A stretch of 8,197 bases of DNA from Kiritimatiellia bacterium (GTDB lineage Bacteria; Verrucomicrobiota; Kiritimatiellia; RFP12; UBA1067), in the NCBI GenBank assembly GCA_017547265.1, contig JAFYQC010000268.1, positions 1 through 8,197 of the forward strand. Direction: 5' to 3'. Shown piece by piece: positions 1 to 6,144 of the stretch. Both the position numbers and the translations under genes were made by a program. The notes under the pieces are model-generated. The model was not told the DNA's origin. It ran no database searches and worked only from the letters and a program-made list of their open reading frames with translations. How positions within the stretch are numbered: the stretch's first letter is position 1; each line of letters opens with the position of its first letter.

Positions 1-1
1 C

Positions 2-1285
2 GACATGGCCGACACCGGCATGGTGGAGCAGATGGAGGCGGTTGCGCAGGCGTGGTACGCCGTGTTCCCCGACGACCGTTATCCCGATGGCCGCCCTATC
101 GAGAAGGTTTTTGTTCTGGGCAACCACGATTACCACGGTTACCTCTATGGCGACCACGCGAAGAGGCTCTACCCCGACGCAGCCGAGCGCGCGAAGCATG
201 TCCTTCGCTCCGACTTCGCGACCCGCTGGAAGCGCATCTTCAATGAAGACTACGCCCGCTTCTACTGCAAGAGCATCAAGGGTTACACATTCCTCGGCCA
301 GCACTGGGACGACGGAAAGGGCATGGAGACCAATTACGGTTCCTGCGACTTCGGTGCGGAGCTGCAGGCGTTCCTTGACGCGAAGGGCCGCATGCTCGAT
401 CCGTCCCTCCCGTTCTTCTACGTGCAGCACCCGCATCCGAAGGACACCTGCTACGGCCCATGGGCCTGGGGACATGATAAGGGCAAGGTGACGAAGGCGC
501 TCTCCGTCTATCCGAACGTAATTGCGTTCTCGGGGCATTCGCATTATTCGCTGACCGATGAACGTTCAATGTGGCAGGGGGCGTTTACGTCGGTCGGCAC
601 GAGTTCGCTCCGCTATACGGGGATGCCATACAACGAGTGTCCGCCGGTTGGCTATGAGAATACATCGACCGAAGGCAAGCAGGCTTGGCGCTATGACGCC
701 GCCAAGTTGATGCCGCGTTTCAGTTCCGGAGATTGTCGGCAGGGCATGCTTTGGAGCATCTATGACGATTGTATTGTCGTCAAGCGGCGCGAATTTCTCT
801 CCAACCTTGATCTGGGCGACGACTGGGTGCTTCCGCTGCCGTCGGCTGAGCCGAGGCCGTTCGCCTTTGCCGAGCGCGCCAAGAAGTTCCACGCTCCGTC
901 CTTTCCTGCGGGAGCGAGACTTGCGGTGTCTACCGTCAAGGTGAAGAACCGTGGCGGCAAATCACAGGATGGCAAGGAGTCGATACCGGCGGTAGAGAAG
1001 GATGCGTTCAAGGTCGTCGCGCCTGCCGCGGTGGCGGACAAGGATGCACGTCTCTACAAACTTGAGTTCGTGGCGGAGTCGAGGGATGGCGCGAAGAAGA
1101 CGAAACTCATAATGCCGGAAGGGTTCAACCATGCTCTCGGGCACAAGAAGGCTGCCGAGCCCTCGTTCTGCCTCTTTGCTCTTGACGAACTCGCGGCTGG
1201 AGAAGTCCGATTCGTCGTCACCCCGGTCAACTGCTTTGGTGCGCGCGGCACACCGCTCGTTTCGGATTGGATCGCACGCACCTGA
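2..1285 (+). CDS. Calcineurin-like metallophosphoesterase, 5'-truncated by window edge
   Basis: The reading frame is already open at the first bases, and the codon before the first ATG is GAC. The start therefore reads (G)-D-M-A-D-T-G, which resembles the metal-binding GD motif of calcineurin-like phosphoesterases; the true start lies upstream. Counting from the ATG at position 5, GNHD is at residues 39-42, a His-rich segment (HPHP) at 142-145 and GHSH at 177-180. These match the family's metal-ligand blocks for a two-metal phosphoesterase. The C-terminal 200 residues are not recognisable; they may form a beta-rich accessory domain. The substrate cannot be told from sequence. The stop is followed by a 51-bp A/C-rich gap and then the beta-helix gene on the same strand, so the two may be co-transcribed. 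Codon use is strongly C/G-ending, which looks native. Whether the protein is exported cannot be judged because the N-terminus is missing. Confidence 0.85.
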   Translation, partial: DMADTGMVEQMEAVAQAWYAVFPDDRYPDGRPIEKVFVLGNHDYHGYLYGDHAKRLYPDAAERAKHVLRSDFATRWKRIFNEDYARFYCKSIKGYTFLGQHWDDGKGMETNYGSCDFGAELQAFLDAKGRMLDPSLPFFYVQHPHPKDTCYGPWAWGHDKGKVTKALSVYPNVIAFSGHSHYSLTDERSMWQGAFTSVGTSSLRYTGMPYNECPPVGYENTSTEGKQAWRYDAAKLMPRFSSGDCRQGMLWSIYDDCIVVKRREFLSNLDLGDDWVLPLPSAEPRPFAFAERAKKFHAPSFPAGARLAVSTVKVKNRGGKSQDGKESIPAVEKDAFKVVAPAAVADKDARLYKLEFVAESRDGAKKTKLIMPEGFNHALGHKKAAEPSFCLFALDELAAGEVRFVVTPVNCFGARGTPLVSDWIART

Positions 1286-1336
1286 CTTGCCGATCCAACA
1301 ATCAAACAATCCAACAGTCAACATGGAGATAGCACA

Positions 1337-2653
1337 ATGAAGAGACTGATGATCTTGACGGCGGCGTTAGCGGCCGTTGCGACGCTTTCGGCAGCGGACA
1401 TCTACGTTTCGCTTTCGACTGGCAAGAAGAAGAATGCGGGCACGAAAGAGGCACCGCTCAAGAATCTGTGGCATGCCCTGCAGAAGGCTGCCGACGGCGA
1501 CACGATCCACCTCGCCGAGGGCATCTATCCCGGCAACGCCAAATGCAACTGGTTCCTGATCGACAAGGCGGTCTCCATCATCGGCGGCTATTCGGCCGAC
1601 TTTGCTACCCGCGATCCGCTCAAGCACCGCACGATGTTCCAGCCGCTCAACGAGAACAACGACAAGAAAGGCACAGGTCTCGGCATCTTCACGATCCAGT
1701 TCGACATGGCGAAGCCGGCACCCAAGGGCGTGAACATGGTGTTCGACGGACTCATCTTCGATGATGGTCAGGCGCAGAGCTACCATCCCGTGAAGGGCAA
1801 GCCGGAAGGTGTGGAGACGGGCATGTGGCTGGAGCCGCCGGCGAAGGGCAACACGCCGTTCGCTTCCGCCAAGCGCTATCTCGTCTATTCCGCCACGGCC
1901 AACCGCGCAGAGGGCGATATCACCTTCAAGAACTGTCTGTTCCTGAACGCCGGCAACATCGCCATGAACCTCAACTGGTACAAGGGCAAGGTGAAGATGG
2001 AGAACAACGTATTCTGCAACAACCTGATGGTCGGCGCGAATGTGTACAGCTCCAATCCCCAACCGGGTGCGGTGGAGTGGGAGTTCGAGAAGAACACGGT
2101 GCTCTTCACGTGGAGCCGCACGAGCGAGCTTTCCGACATGGGCTTCGGCATCCGCACCACGGCCAACGTGAAATCCGAGATCGAGGACAACATCATCGGT
2201 CTGAGTGTGCTCACCGGATGGGACAACACGAAGGGTCTCGACAAGACGAAGAAGATCGAGGCCAAGGGCAATGTCTTCTTCCTCAATCGCCAGTCGGATG
2301 CACAGGTCACAAAATCGCCGAGTGTCGTGAAGGTGAAGGTAGAGGACTTCGAGGATGATCTGGAAGGCAACTATGGCATCGAGAAGGCTGAGGACAACGT
2401 GGCTCTCGCCGATCCGAAGGTGTTCAATGGCCGCCTCAACACGGCTTACCTCAATGCGTTCTTGTCGATGAAGTATTCCGAGAAGGCGACGCTCGACGCC
2501 GATAAGTTGAACGCCTTCCGCCAGGCGGTGGGACTTCCTCAGCAGGGCACGATTGTCTCCAAGGTCGACATGTTCGGCAACCGCTACCCGCTGGAGGATG
2601 CGCTCAAGCTCTTCGGCGCGATGCCGGGCAAGGGCGCGCAGGCGATCAAGTAA
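1337..2653 (+). CDS. Exported right-handed parallel beta-helix protein (pectate-lyase-like fold)
   Basis: This 438-residue protein begins with a short basic n-region and a hydrophobic stretch (MKRLMILTAALAAVATLSA), a typical Sec signal with likely cleavage near residue 19-20. The mature start, DIYVS followed by a Gly/Lys-rich turn, APLKNLWHALQKA and GDTIHLAEGIYPG, is the usual N-terminal cap of secreted beta-helix proteins of the pectate-lyase/DUF1565 type. Asn-rich rungs follow (for example NCLFLNAGNIAMNLN and NNVFCNNLMVGANV). Such proteins often bind or cleave polysaccharides, but I see no diagnostic catalytic set, so an enzymatic role is unproven. The start is supported by GGAG at 1325-1328, eight bases before the ATG. 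A strong terminator follows 23 bases after the stop. Together with the upstream phosphoesterase it may serve polymer use at the cell surface (inference). Confidence 0.8.
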   Translation: MKRLMILTAALAAVATLSAADIYVSLSTGKKKNAGTKEAPLKNLWHALQKAADGDTIHLAEGIYPGNAKCNWFLIDKAVSIIGGYSADFATRDPLKHRTMFQPLNENNDKKGTGLGIFTIQFDMAKPAPKGVNMVFDGLIFDDGQAQSYHPVKGKPEGVETGMWLEPPAKGNTPFASAKRYLVYSATANRAEGDITFKNCLFLNAGNIAMNLNWYKGKVKMENNVFCNNLMVGANVYSSNPQPGAVEWEFEKNTVLFTWSRTSELSDMGFGIRTTANVKSEIEDNIIGLSVLTGWDNTKGLDKTKKIEAKGNVFFLNRQSDAQVTKSPSVVKVKVEDFEDDLEGNYGIEKAEDNVALADPKVFNGRLNTAYLNAFLSMKYSEKATLDADKLNAFRQAVGLPQQGTIVSKVDMFGNRYPLEDALKLFGAMPGKGAQAIK

Positions 2654-2676
2654 GGAAAGCGGCGGCGCAGAAGCGT

Positions 2677-2711
2677 GCAGGTCGGGAAAGTTTCCGGCCT
2701 GCTCTTTTTTT
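2677..2711 (+). terminator. Rho-independent terminator of the beta-helix gene
   Basis: GCAGGTCGG (2677-2685) pairs with CCGGCCTGC (2694-2702), with one T-G wobble, and the stem can extend inward through A-T pairs. It is followed directly by a T-rich run (2703-2711). This is a textbook intrinsic terminator for the upstream gene or operon. Its last T is also the first base of the extended -10 element of the tRNA promoter. Confidence 0.88.
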
Positions 2712-2719
2712 GGTATAAT
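2711..2719 (+). promoter_or_regulatory. Extended -10 promoter element of the tRNA-Val gene
   Basis: TGGTATAAT contains a perfect -10 hexamer (2714-2719) preceded by the TG of an extended -10. The tRNA begins 15 bases after the hexamer, leaving a short 5' leader. No good -35 is visible; the expected place lies inside the preceding terminator hairpin (around 2691-2696, tttccg). Confidence 0.75.
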
Positions 2720-2734
2720 GCGCACCCGTTTTCA

Positions 2735-2811
2735 GGAGGATTAGCTCAGTTGGTCAGAGCAGGACCTTTACACGGTCAAGGTCGGGGGTTCGAATCCCTC
2801 ATCCTCCACCA
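2735..2811 (+). tRNA. tRNA-Val, anticodon UAC
   Basis: The 77-nt sequence folds into a full cloverleaf. The 7-bp acceptor stem GGAGGAT/ATCCTCC is perfect, the D stem is GCTC/GAGC, the anticodon loop is TTTACAC with anticodon TAC, the T stem is GGGGG/CCCTC with a TTCGAAT loop, and discriminator A and CCA are encoded. The anticodon reads GUA and related valine codons. The first anticodon-stem pair is G-A, a mismatch that leaves four good pairs. Its 3' end recurs at 6194-6206, and its anticodon arm is nearly complementary to 2890-2914. Confidence 0.95.
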
Positions 2812-2824
2812 AGTGAATGGGTAT

Positions 2825-2854
2825 GCCCGATCCGAACCCCCATGCGGATCGGGC
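2825..2854. repeat. Perfect 10-bp inverted repeat downstream of tRNA-Val
   Basis: GCCCGATCCG (2825-2834) and CGGATCGGGC (2845-2854) are exact inverted repeats around a 10-nt loop. It lies 14 bases after the tRNA and could be a tRNA 3' processing or termination hairpin, or a barrier between the converging tRNA and transposase transcripts. Neither strand has a T run after it, so a classical intrinsic terminator is unlikely. Confidence 0.7.
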
Positions 2855-2856
2855 GA

Positions 2857-2918
2857 CGCTGAAACCCCTGTAAGATAAGGGTCCTGCCGCTTTGGCCGTG
2901 TAAAGATCTTGTTCCTGC
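2857..2918. repeat. Two degenerate 31-bp tandem repeats at the transposase 3' side
   Basis: Units 2857-2887 and 2888-2918 are both 31 bp and share the blocks CGCT, then TGTAAGAT or TGTAAAGAT, then GTCCTGC or GTTCCTGC. They lie just beyond the stop of the IS3-type transposase, where an insertion-sequence end with repeated transposase-binding sites would be expected. A weakly similar block (AAAGCGATTGTCCTG on the minus strand, about 4246-4260) lies beyond the other end of the transposase gene. I could not define matched terminal inverted repeats or a target duplication. Confidence 0.5.
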
Positions 2919-2937
2919 TTGTCGAAATTTTGACAAG
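2918..2937. repeat. 20-bp imperfect palindrome at the transposase stop codon
   Basis: CTTGTCGAAATTTTGACAAG reads nearly the same on both strands, with one G-T wobble position. It directly follows the transposase stop (TAA on the minus strand). It could be a weak 3' hairpin of the transposase mRNA or part of the element's end. TTGTCGAAA recurs at about 2942-2950 inside the coding end. Confidence 0.5.
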
Positions 2938-4155
2938 TTATTGTCGAAAAAGATGTTCGACTCGAACCCCCTTGTGTAAAGAACGGTTGCCGGTCTTCTT
3001 CCGCTCGGTATCATAGCGGCGTTCCTTTTCTGCTGGTGTCATCATCCTTGTTGCCTCGTGCGGACGTTTTGTGTTGTAGAAATCGATGTAGTCAGCGAGC
3101 GATTTGACGAAATCCCTTGCCGACTTGTATTTGCGGCGGTAGAGTTCCTCGGCCTTGAGTGTCTTGAAGAATGCTTCGCAGACGGAGTTGTCGTATGGTT
3201 TCCCAGAGCGTGAGTGTGACAAGGTGATGCCGTTCTCGTTGGCGTATGCGATGAGGGCGAATGAACGGTAGGCAGAGCCTCTGTCAGAGTGCAATATCAG
3301 TCCAGGCTTCGGTTTTCGCTGAATCAGTGCATCTTTCAGCGTCAGCTTCACGAGATGGGTACTGTTCCGGCGACTTGTCTTGTATGCGACAACTCTGCGG
3401 CTATAGAGGTCTATTATCGTGCAGATGAAGAATGTGGTTTTCTTTACGTGCCATTCGGTGACATCGCTGACCCATATCTCGTTCGGCCTTGGCGGATTGA
3501 ATTGTTGTTTCACATGGTCGACTGGATTTCGGATTTCAAGGCGCCATCTGCGTTTTGCGCCTGTCCTGATGCTGTGGAGACTCATCTCGCGCATCAACCT
3601 TCTGACCATTGCAACGGACACGTGCAAGCCTCTTTTCTTCATAATGACGGTGATCTTGTCCGCTCCAAACCGCTGTTCGTTCTCGTTGAAGATATCGCGT
3701 ATGCATTCCTTGAGTGCCGGAATTCTTGTCTTGAACCACGCAGTATCGCGTTTGTTGTATCTGACATGCCCGTAGAAGAATCTCCGGGTGACACCGAACG
3801 TATCGCAGAGAATGTGGATATTGTATTTTACGGGGTCTTCCTTGTAGAGTTCTTCCATTGCCTTGAGCTTGGCTTTGATGTTGGAATTCATTGTTACGTC
3901 GGCGCATTGGAGTATTTCGCGGATTCTTTTCTCTCGTTCAAGTTGCATCTTCAAGATACGTACATCACTCCAGTTTGGAGCAGGTCTGGCCGTTGCCGGT
4001 ACAATGATGGATGGCCTCCGTTTACCTTTTGACCAGTTGTAGATGGTTTGTCTGGAGATGCCGTATTGAGCGGCAAGCGCCTTGACCTCCGTATTGTTGC
4101 TATAGTAGCGGGATAGGATTTCTGCCTTTTCCGCCTTTGAGAACTTTGGTTTCAT
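2938..4155 (-). CDS. IS3-family transposase (DD35E), OrfA and OrfB regions in one frame
   Basis: This 405-residue protein has an N-terminal helix-turn-helix (about residues 24-44, LAAQYGISRQTIYNWSKG). A Leu/Arg-rich helix (about 63-83) follows, of the kind that dimerises IS3 OrfA proteins, then an HTH_21-like linker (about 140-200) and an rve/integrase core. The catalytic triad is visible as D231 (VSDVTEW), D291 (HSDRGSAY) and E327 (CEAFFKTLK), with exactly 35 residues between the last two. The C-terminal YNTKRPHEATRMMTPAEK block is typical of the family. Most IS3 elements need a -1 frameshift to join OrfA and OrfB; here both lie in one frame, as in some IS3 relatives. On the minus strand an AAGGAA site lies eight bases before the ATG. 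The gene is convergent with tRNA-Val and divergent from the AbiE operon. Confidence 0.93.
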   Translation of the reverse strand: MKPKFSKAEKAEILSRYYSNNTEVKALAAQYGISRQTIYNWSKGKRRPSIIVPATARPAPNWSDVRILKMQLEREKRIREILQCADVTMNSNIKAKLKAMEELYKEDPVKYNIHILCDTFGVTRRFFYGHVRYNKRDTAWFKTRIPALKECIRDIFNENEQRFGADKITVIMKKRGLHVSVAMVRRLMREMSLHSIRTGAKRRWRLEIRNPVDHVKQQFNPPRPNEIWVSDVTEWHVKKTTFFICTIIDLYSRRVVAYKTSRRNSTHLVKLTLKDALIQRKPKPGLILHSDRGSAYRSFALIAYANENGITLSHSRSGKPYDNSVCEAFFKTLKAEELYRRKYKSARDFVKSLADYIDFYNTKRPHEATRMMTPAEKERRYDTERKKTGNRSLHKGVRVEHLFRQ

Positions 4156-4177
4156 TGTTTATTTCCTTTTGGTTTTG

Positions 4178-4200
4178 TTTTCGTCGACTATCGACGAAAA
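4178..4200. promoter_or_regulatory. Perfect 10-bp palindrome in the transposase 5' leader
   Basis: TTTTCGTCGA and TCGACGAAAA are exact inverted repeats around CTA. On the minus strand the palindrome starts six bases after a candidate -10 (TATACT, 4206-4211) and ends 22 bases before the transposase ATG, so the transcription start would fall within it. It could be an operator or an mRNA hairpin that limits transposase expression from outside transcripts, a known theme in insertion sequences. No -35 is clear. Confidence 0.6.
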
Positions 4201-4277
4201 CTGGAAGTATACTACGGAGACTCGGCGTTATGTTACGCAGTAATACAGGACAATCGCTTTTCGAAATAGCACTTATG

Positions 4278-4311
4278 GCCAAAATGTTCCCTAGTTGGGG
4301 AACATTTTGGC
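4278..4311. promoter_or_regulatory. Upstream operator candidate (O1) of the abiE operon
   Basis: GCCAAAATGTTCCC and GGGAACATTTTGGC form a perfect 14-bp inverted repeat around TAGTTG. It lies about 30 bases upstream of the -10 and matches, at its core, a second palindrome that overlaps the antitoxin's ribosome-binding site. AbiEi antitoxins are known to repress their own operon by binding inverted repeats in the promoter, so autoregulation is the likely role. On the plus strand it is followed by a T-rich stretch, so a terminator role is an alternative. Confidence 0.65.
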
Positions 4312-4341
4312 GATTTTCTTTATGCCGAGCAGCCATAAATA

Positions 4342-4350
4342 TGATATAAT
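4342..4350 (+). promoter_or_regulatory. Extended -10 promoter element of the abiE operon
   Basis: TGATATAAT carries a perfect TATAAT (4345-4350) and the upstream TG. The antitoxin ATG is 46 bases downstream. No convincing -35 lies 16-18 bases upstream. It sits between the two operator candidates, as expected for a repressible promoter. Confidence 0.65.
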
Positions 4351-4366
4351 ATCTCGCACTTAGACG

Positions 4367-4393
4367 AAATGTACCCTTGGAGGGGAACTATTT
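4367..4393. promoter_or_regulatory. Second operator candidate (O2), overlapping the antitoxin ribosome-binding site
   Basis: The core GTACCC-TTGGAG-GGGAAC matches O1's GTTCCC-TAGTTG-GGGAAC in order and spacing, and AAAT precedes both cores. One half-site base differs, so the palindrome is imperfect. The Shine-Dalgarno sequence GGAGG (4379-4383) for the antitoxin gene lies in its centre, 13 bases before the ATG. Repressor binding here would block transcription just past the start site, and the same palindrome in mRNA could mask the ribosome site. Confidence 0.6.
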
Positions 4394-4396
4394 GAC

Positions 4397-4927
4397 ATGG
4401 CGCTATATGATCAGATTTGTGAGCAGGCGATAGGAAACTATGGCCTGATTACCACTATGGACGCTGAATCGCTTGGGGTTCGGCGAAAAGATCTCGTTGA
4501 ATGGGTTAAGCTTGGTCGCTTAACTCGGCTTGGGCATGGGGTCTATCGAATAGAGCACTATCTGCCAACAGAATATGACCGCTATGCAGAGGCAGTTGCG
4601 ATAGTCGGCAAGGATTCTGCGCTCTGGGGTGAGAGTGTTCTCGCCATGCACAATCTGGCAATGGTTAATCCGTTACGCGTTCAGATTGCCACTGGTCGTA
4701 GAGTCCGCAAGGCTCTACCGAAGTGGATTGAACTTGTAAAGAAGCCAGAGGGGGCGAGCGAGGATGTTTTTGAGGGAATTAGGTGCCAGAATCTCGCTAG
4801 TGTCATTCTTGAATGCCGTGGCAAGTTAATGACGGAACGTTTGCATGGCGCGATAGATGACGCATCTCGCAGGGGATTGCTTCGTAGTGGCGAAGTCGAA
4901 ATGCTTAATAAGGAGTTCAAAAGATGA
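4397..4927 (+). CDS. abiEi: AbiEi-family antitoxin and autorepressor of a type IV toxin-antitoxin system
   Basis: This 176-residue protein has an N-terminal winged-helix domain (about residues 15-51, GLITTMDAESLGVRRKDLVEWVKLGRLTRLGHGVYR). That is the AbiEi_4 pattern: a helix-turn-helix followed by a basic wing. The rest (60-176) fits the antitoxin C-terminal region, including a basic patch around TGRRVRKALPKW. Known AbiEi proteins neutralise the AbiEii nucleotidyltransferase without stable complex formation and repress their own promoter. The stop overlaps the toxin start by four bases (ATGA), which couples translation. The ATG at 4397 is chosen because it follows GGAGG and the domain begins soon after. 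Codon use is more mixed than in the flanking host genes, consistent with transfer. Confidence 0.88.
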   Translation: MALYDQICEQAIGNYGLITTMDAESLGVRRKDLVEWVKLGRLTRLGHGVYRIEHYLPTEYDRYAEAVAIVGKDSALWGESVLAMHNLAMVNPLRVQIATGRRVRKALPKWIELVKKPEGASEDVFEGIRCQNLASVILECRGKLMTERLHGAIDDASRRGLLRSGEVEMLNKEFKR

Positions 4928-5772
4928 AACGTCCCAATACATGCGTCAATCTGATCAAGGCCATAAATCAAATCGATAAGAGCGGAGATCCGGTGAGATT
5001 CTCGCGAGCGATGGCGAATGTCATTGTCGGGCAAATCCTTCCTGATGGCGTAGTGAAGGGAGGTAGTTCCTTGATGTTCAGATATGGCGGTGAGTTTACC
5101 CGCTATACCCGTGATATGGATACTGCGCGGGTAATGGGACTTGCGGACTACAAGCAAAAGCTCGAAGATGCGTTGAAGGTTGGCTGGAACGGCTTTACCG
5201 GCGTTCTTTCCGATGTGCTACCGCCGAAACCGAAAGATGTCCCGAAATCCTACGTGATGATCCCGTTTGACATCAAGTTGAGTTATTGTGGGCGTTCATG
5301 GCAGACGATTCGGATAGAAATCGGCCACAACGAAATCGGTGATGCCGATGAATATGAAGAGTATCTTCCGCCCGATCTCGCGGAGGCGTTTGAGTCCTTG
5401 TCTTTCCCGCGCCCTGATGCGCTGCGAGTAATGAAACTTCCATATCAGATAGCGCAGAAACTGCATGCGGTATCAGAACCAGGAAGCGAGCGGGCGCATG
5501 ATTTGATAGATCTTCAGCTCATCGTACGGCATTCTACACTTGATTTCGTCGAAGTACGAAAAAAGTGTGTGCACCTGTTTGACTATCGCCGGAAGCATGC
5601 ATGGGCTCCGAAGATTGTCGCCGGAGATGGTTGGCGAAAGACATATGAAGATGCGTATGCGACGATTGTAGACGCTTCGTCGGTGCTTCCGTCGGTCGAT
5701 GATGCTGTTGCGTGGGCAAATGAACTTGTTTCCAAGATTGATGAAGTCGGTAATGAGGTGAGGGGACGATAA
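4924..5772 (+). CDS. abiEii: AbiEii-family nucleotidyltransferase toxin
   Basis: This 282-residue protein belongs to the AbiEii/DUF1814 nucleotidyltransferase group. Its motifs appear in order: GGSSL (46-50), a strand ending in RYTRDMD with the metal-binding D64 and D66, IEIG with E132, YQIAQKLHA with K179, and ERAHDLIDL with D193. The usual K before that D is H192 here. Related toxins (AbiEii, MenT) stop growth; MenT enzymes do so by adding nucleotides to tRNA 3' ends, while the target of this protein is not visible. AAGGAG at 4910-4915 lies eight bases before the ATG inside the antitoxin gene. The pair probably protects against phage by abortive infection or stabilises the region. All key motifs are present, so the toxin is likely functional. 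Confidence 0.9.
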   Translation: MKRPNTCVNLIKAINQIDKSGDPVRFSRAMANVIVGQILPDGVVKGGSSLMFRYGGEFTRYTRDMDTARVMGLADYKQKLEDALKVGWNGFTGVLSDVLPPKPKDVPKSYVMIPFDIKLSYCGRSWQTIRIEIGHNEIGDADEYEEYLPPDLAEAFESLSFPRPDALRVMKLPYQIAQKLHAVSEPGSERAHDLIDLQLIVRHSTLDFVEVRKKCVHLFDYRRKHAWAPKIVAGDGWRKTYEDAYATIVDASSVLPSVDDAVAWANELVSKIDEVGNEVRGR

Positions 5773-6122
5773 GCCATAAAGTTTATAATAGACAATAGAA
5801 GGCGGTTAGCATACCTCATTGCCGGGACGCCGAGCCGACGCGAATTGCGATTCTGGAGAAGATGGATCCATATAAGGTGAACGCGTGAAATGGTACGGAT
5901 GTGTAATGTAACGATTCCCCAATTGCCTTTGCCTGGGGAAGATGGCATAGTTTGACTGCGTCACCTGCGGCTCGCGCCTGACCTGCAACGGCTGCAGCAA
6001 CTGCGGAGCCTGCGGGAGTTGAATCAGAAAAAATAGAAATATTTTCTCCACCAACTTTTTCGGAGAGAAGTTTCATGGTTCAGCATTTATTACATATTCA
6101 GAACCTCGTCACACCCGAAATA
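5773..6122. other. Intergenic stretch without an intact gene; decayed sequence
   Basis: No reading frame here combines a start, a ribosome site and plausible protein sequence. Visible items are a TATAAT at 5784-5789 lacking TG or -35 support, a short start with a GGAG site (ATG 5861) that stops after eight codons, a small hairpin TTCCCCA/TGGGGAA (5915-5940), and a Cys-rich frame at 5954-6022 whose codons end mostly in C. The stretch most likely holds gene remnants left after insertion or deletion. Confidence 0.5.
5942..6022 (+). pseudogene. Remnant of a small cysteine-rich protein with an in-frame TAG
   Basis: Read from ATG 5942, the frame is M-A-stop(TAG) followed by FDCVTCGSRLTCNGCSNCGACGS and a TGA. 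Six cysteines follow the spacing C-x2-C-x5-C-x2-C-x2-C-x2-C. Nearly every codon of this piece ends in C or G, like the native flanking genes, which supports this frame over the other five. A purine-rich GGGGAAG precedes the ATG, but the third codon is TAG, one transition away from CAG. It may be a broken metal-binding or modified-peptide gene, or simply the 3' end of a deleted gene. I cannot name the family. Confidence 0.3.
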
Positions 6123-6131
6123 TGCTATAAT
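6123..6131 (+). promoter_or_regulatory. Extended -10 promoter upstream of the tRNA-like element and GIY-YIG gene
   Basis: TGCTATAAT is a TG-extended perfect -10, the same form as the tRNA-Val and abiE promoters, and ATATG precedes both this and the abiE element. No -35 is evident. Transcription from here would cover the tRNA-like minigene, the hairpin cluster and the GIY-YIG gene. Confidence 0.6.
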
Positions 6132-6144
6132 ACAGGGCGCTTTC

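Larger units (their letters stand above)
2890..4265 (-). mobile_element. IS3-family-like insertion sequence, ends approximate
   Basis: A single transposase gene is flanked on both sides by short noncoding ends. Candidate terminal segments are the TGTAAAG..TTGTTCCTG block near 2899-2917 and a weakly matching inverted block near 4246-4260. IS3 elements usually end in 5'-TG..CA-3' with 3-5 bp target duplications, but no duplication could be assigned, so the borders are estimates. The transposase reading frame is intact, so the element may be active. Confidence 0.5.

Noticed and set aside
1367..2725. Long minus-strand ORF of 452 codons opposite the beta-helix gene
   Set aside because: It mirrors the high-GC codon pattern of the plus-strand gene, has Arg/Leu/His-rich composition without domain motifs, and the plus-strand frame has a signal peptide, ribosome site and terminator.
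2675..2878. Plus-strand ORF reading through the tRNA gene
   Set aside because: It spans a terminator, promoter and complete tRNA cloverleaf; the peptide is the usual artefact of translating a tRNA.
3289..4032. Plus-strand ORF of 247 codons inside the transposase region
   Set aside because: It is antisense to a transposase with complete DD35E motifs, starts without a ribosome site and shows no recognisable protein features.
2899..4246. Exact insertion-sequence borders with target duplication
   Set aside because: Candidate TG..CA ends could be drawn, but no pair gave both good inverted repeats and a 3-5 bp direct repeat, so only approximate borders are given.
5861..6022. Reading the 5861-6022 stretch as a gene with TGA recoded
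   Set aside because: A TAA stop also interrupts the frame, and the intact genes in the window use TGA as a normal stop, so recoding is not supported.
5816..6076. Minus-strand ORF of 86 codons, Ala-rich in its middle
   Set aside because: There is no ribosome site before its ATG, and the Ala-rich part is the shadow of the Cys-codon stretch on the plus strand, whose codon endings fit native genes better.
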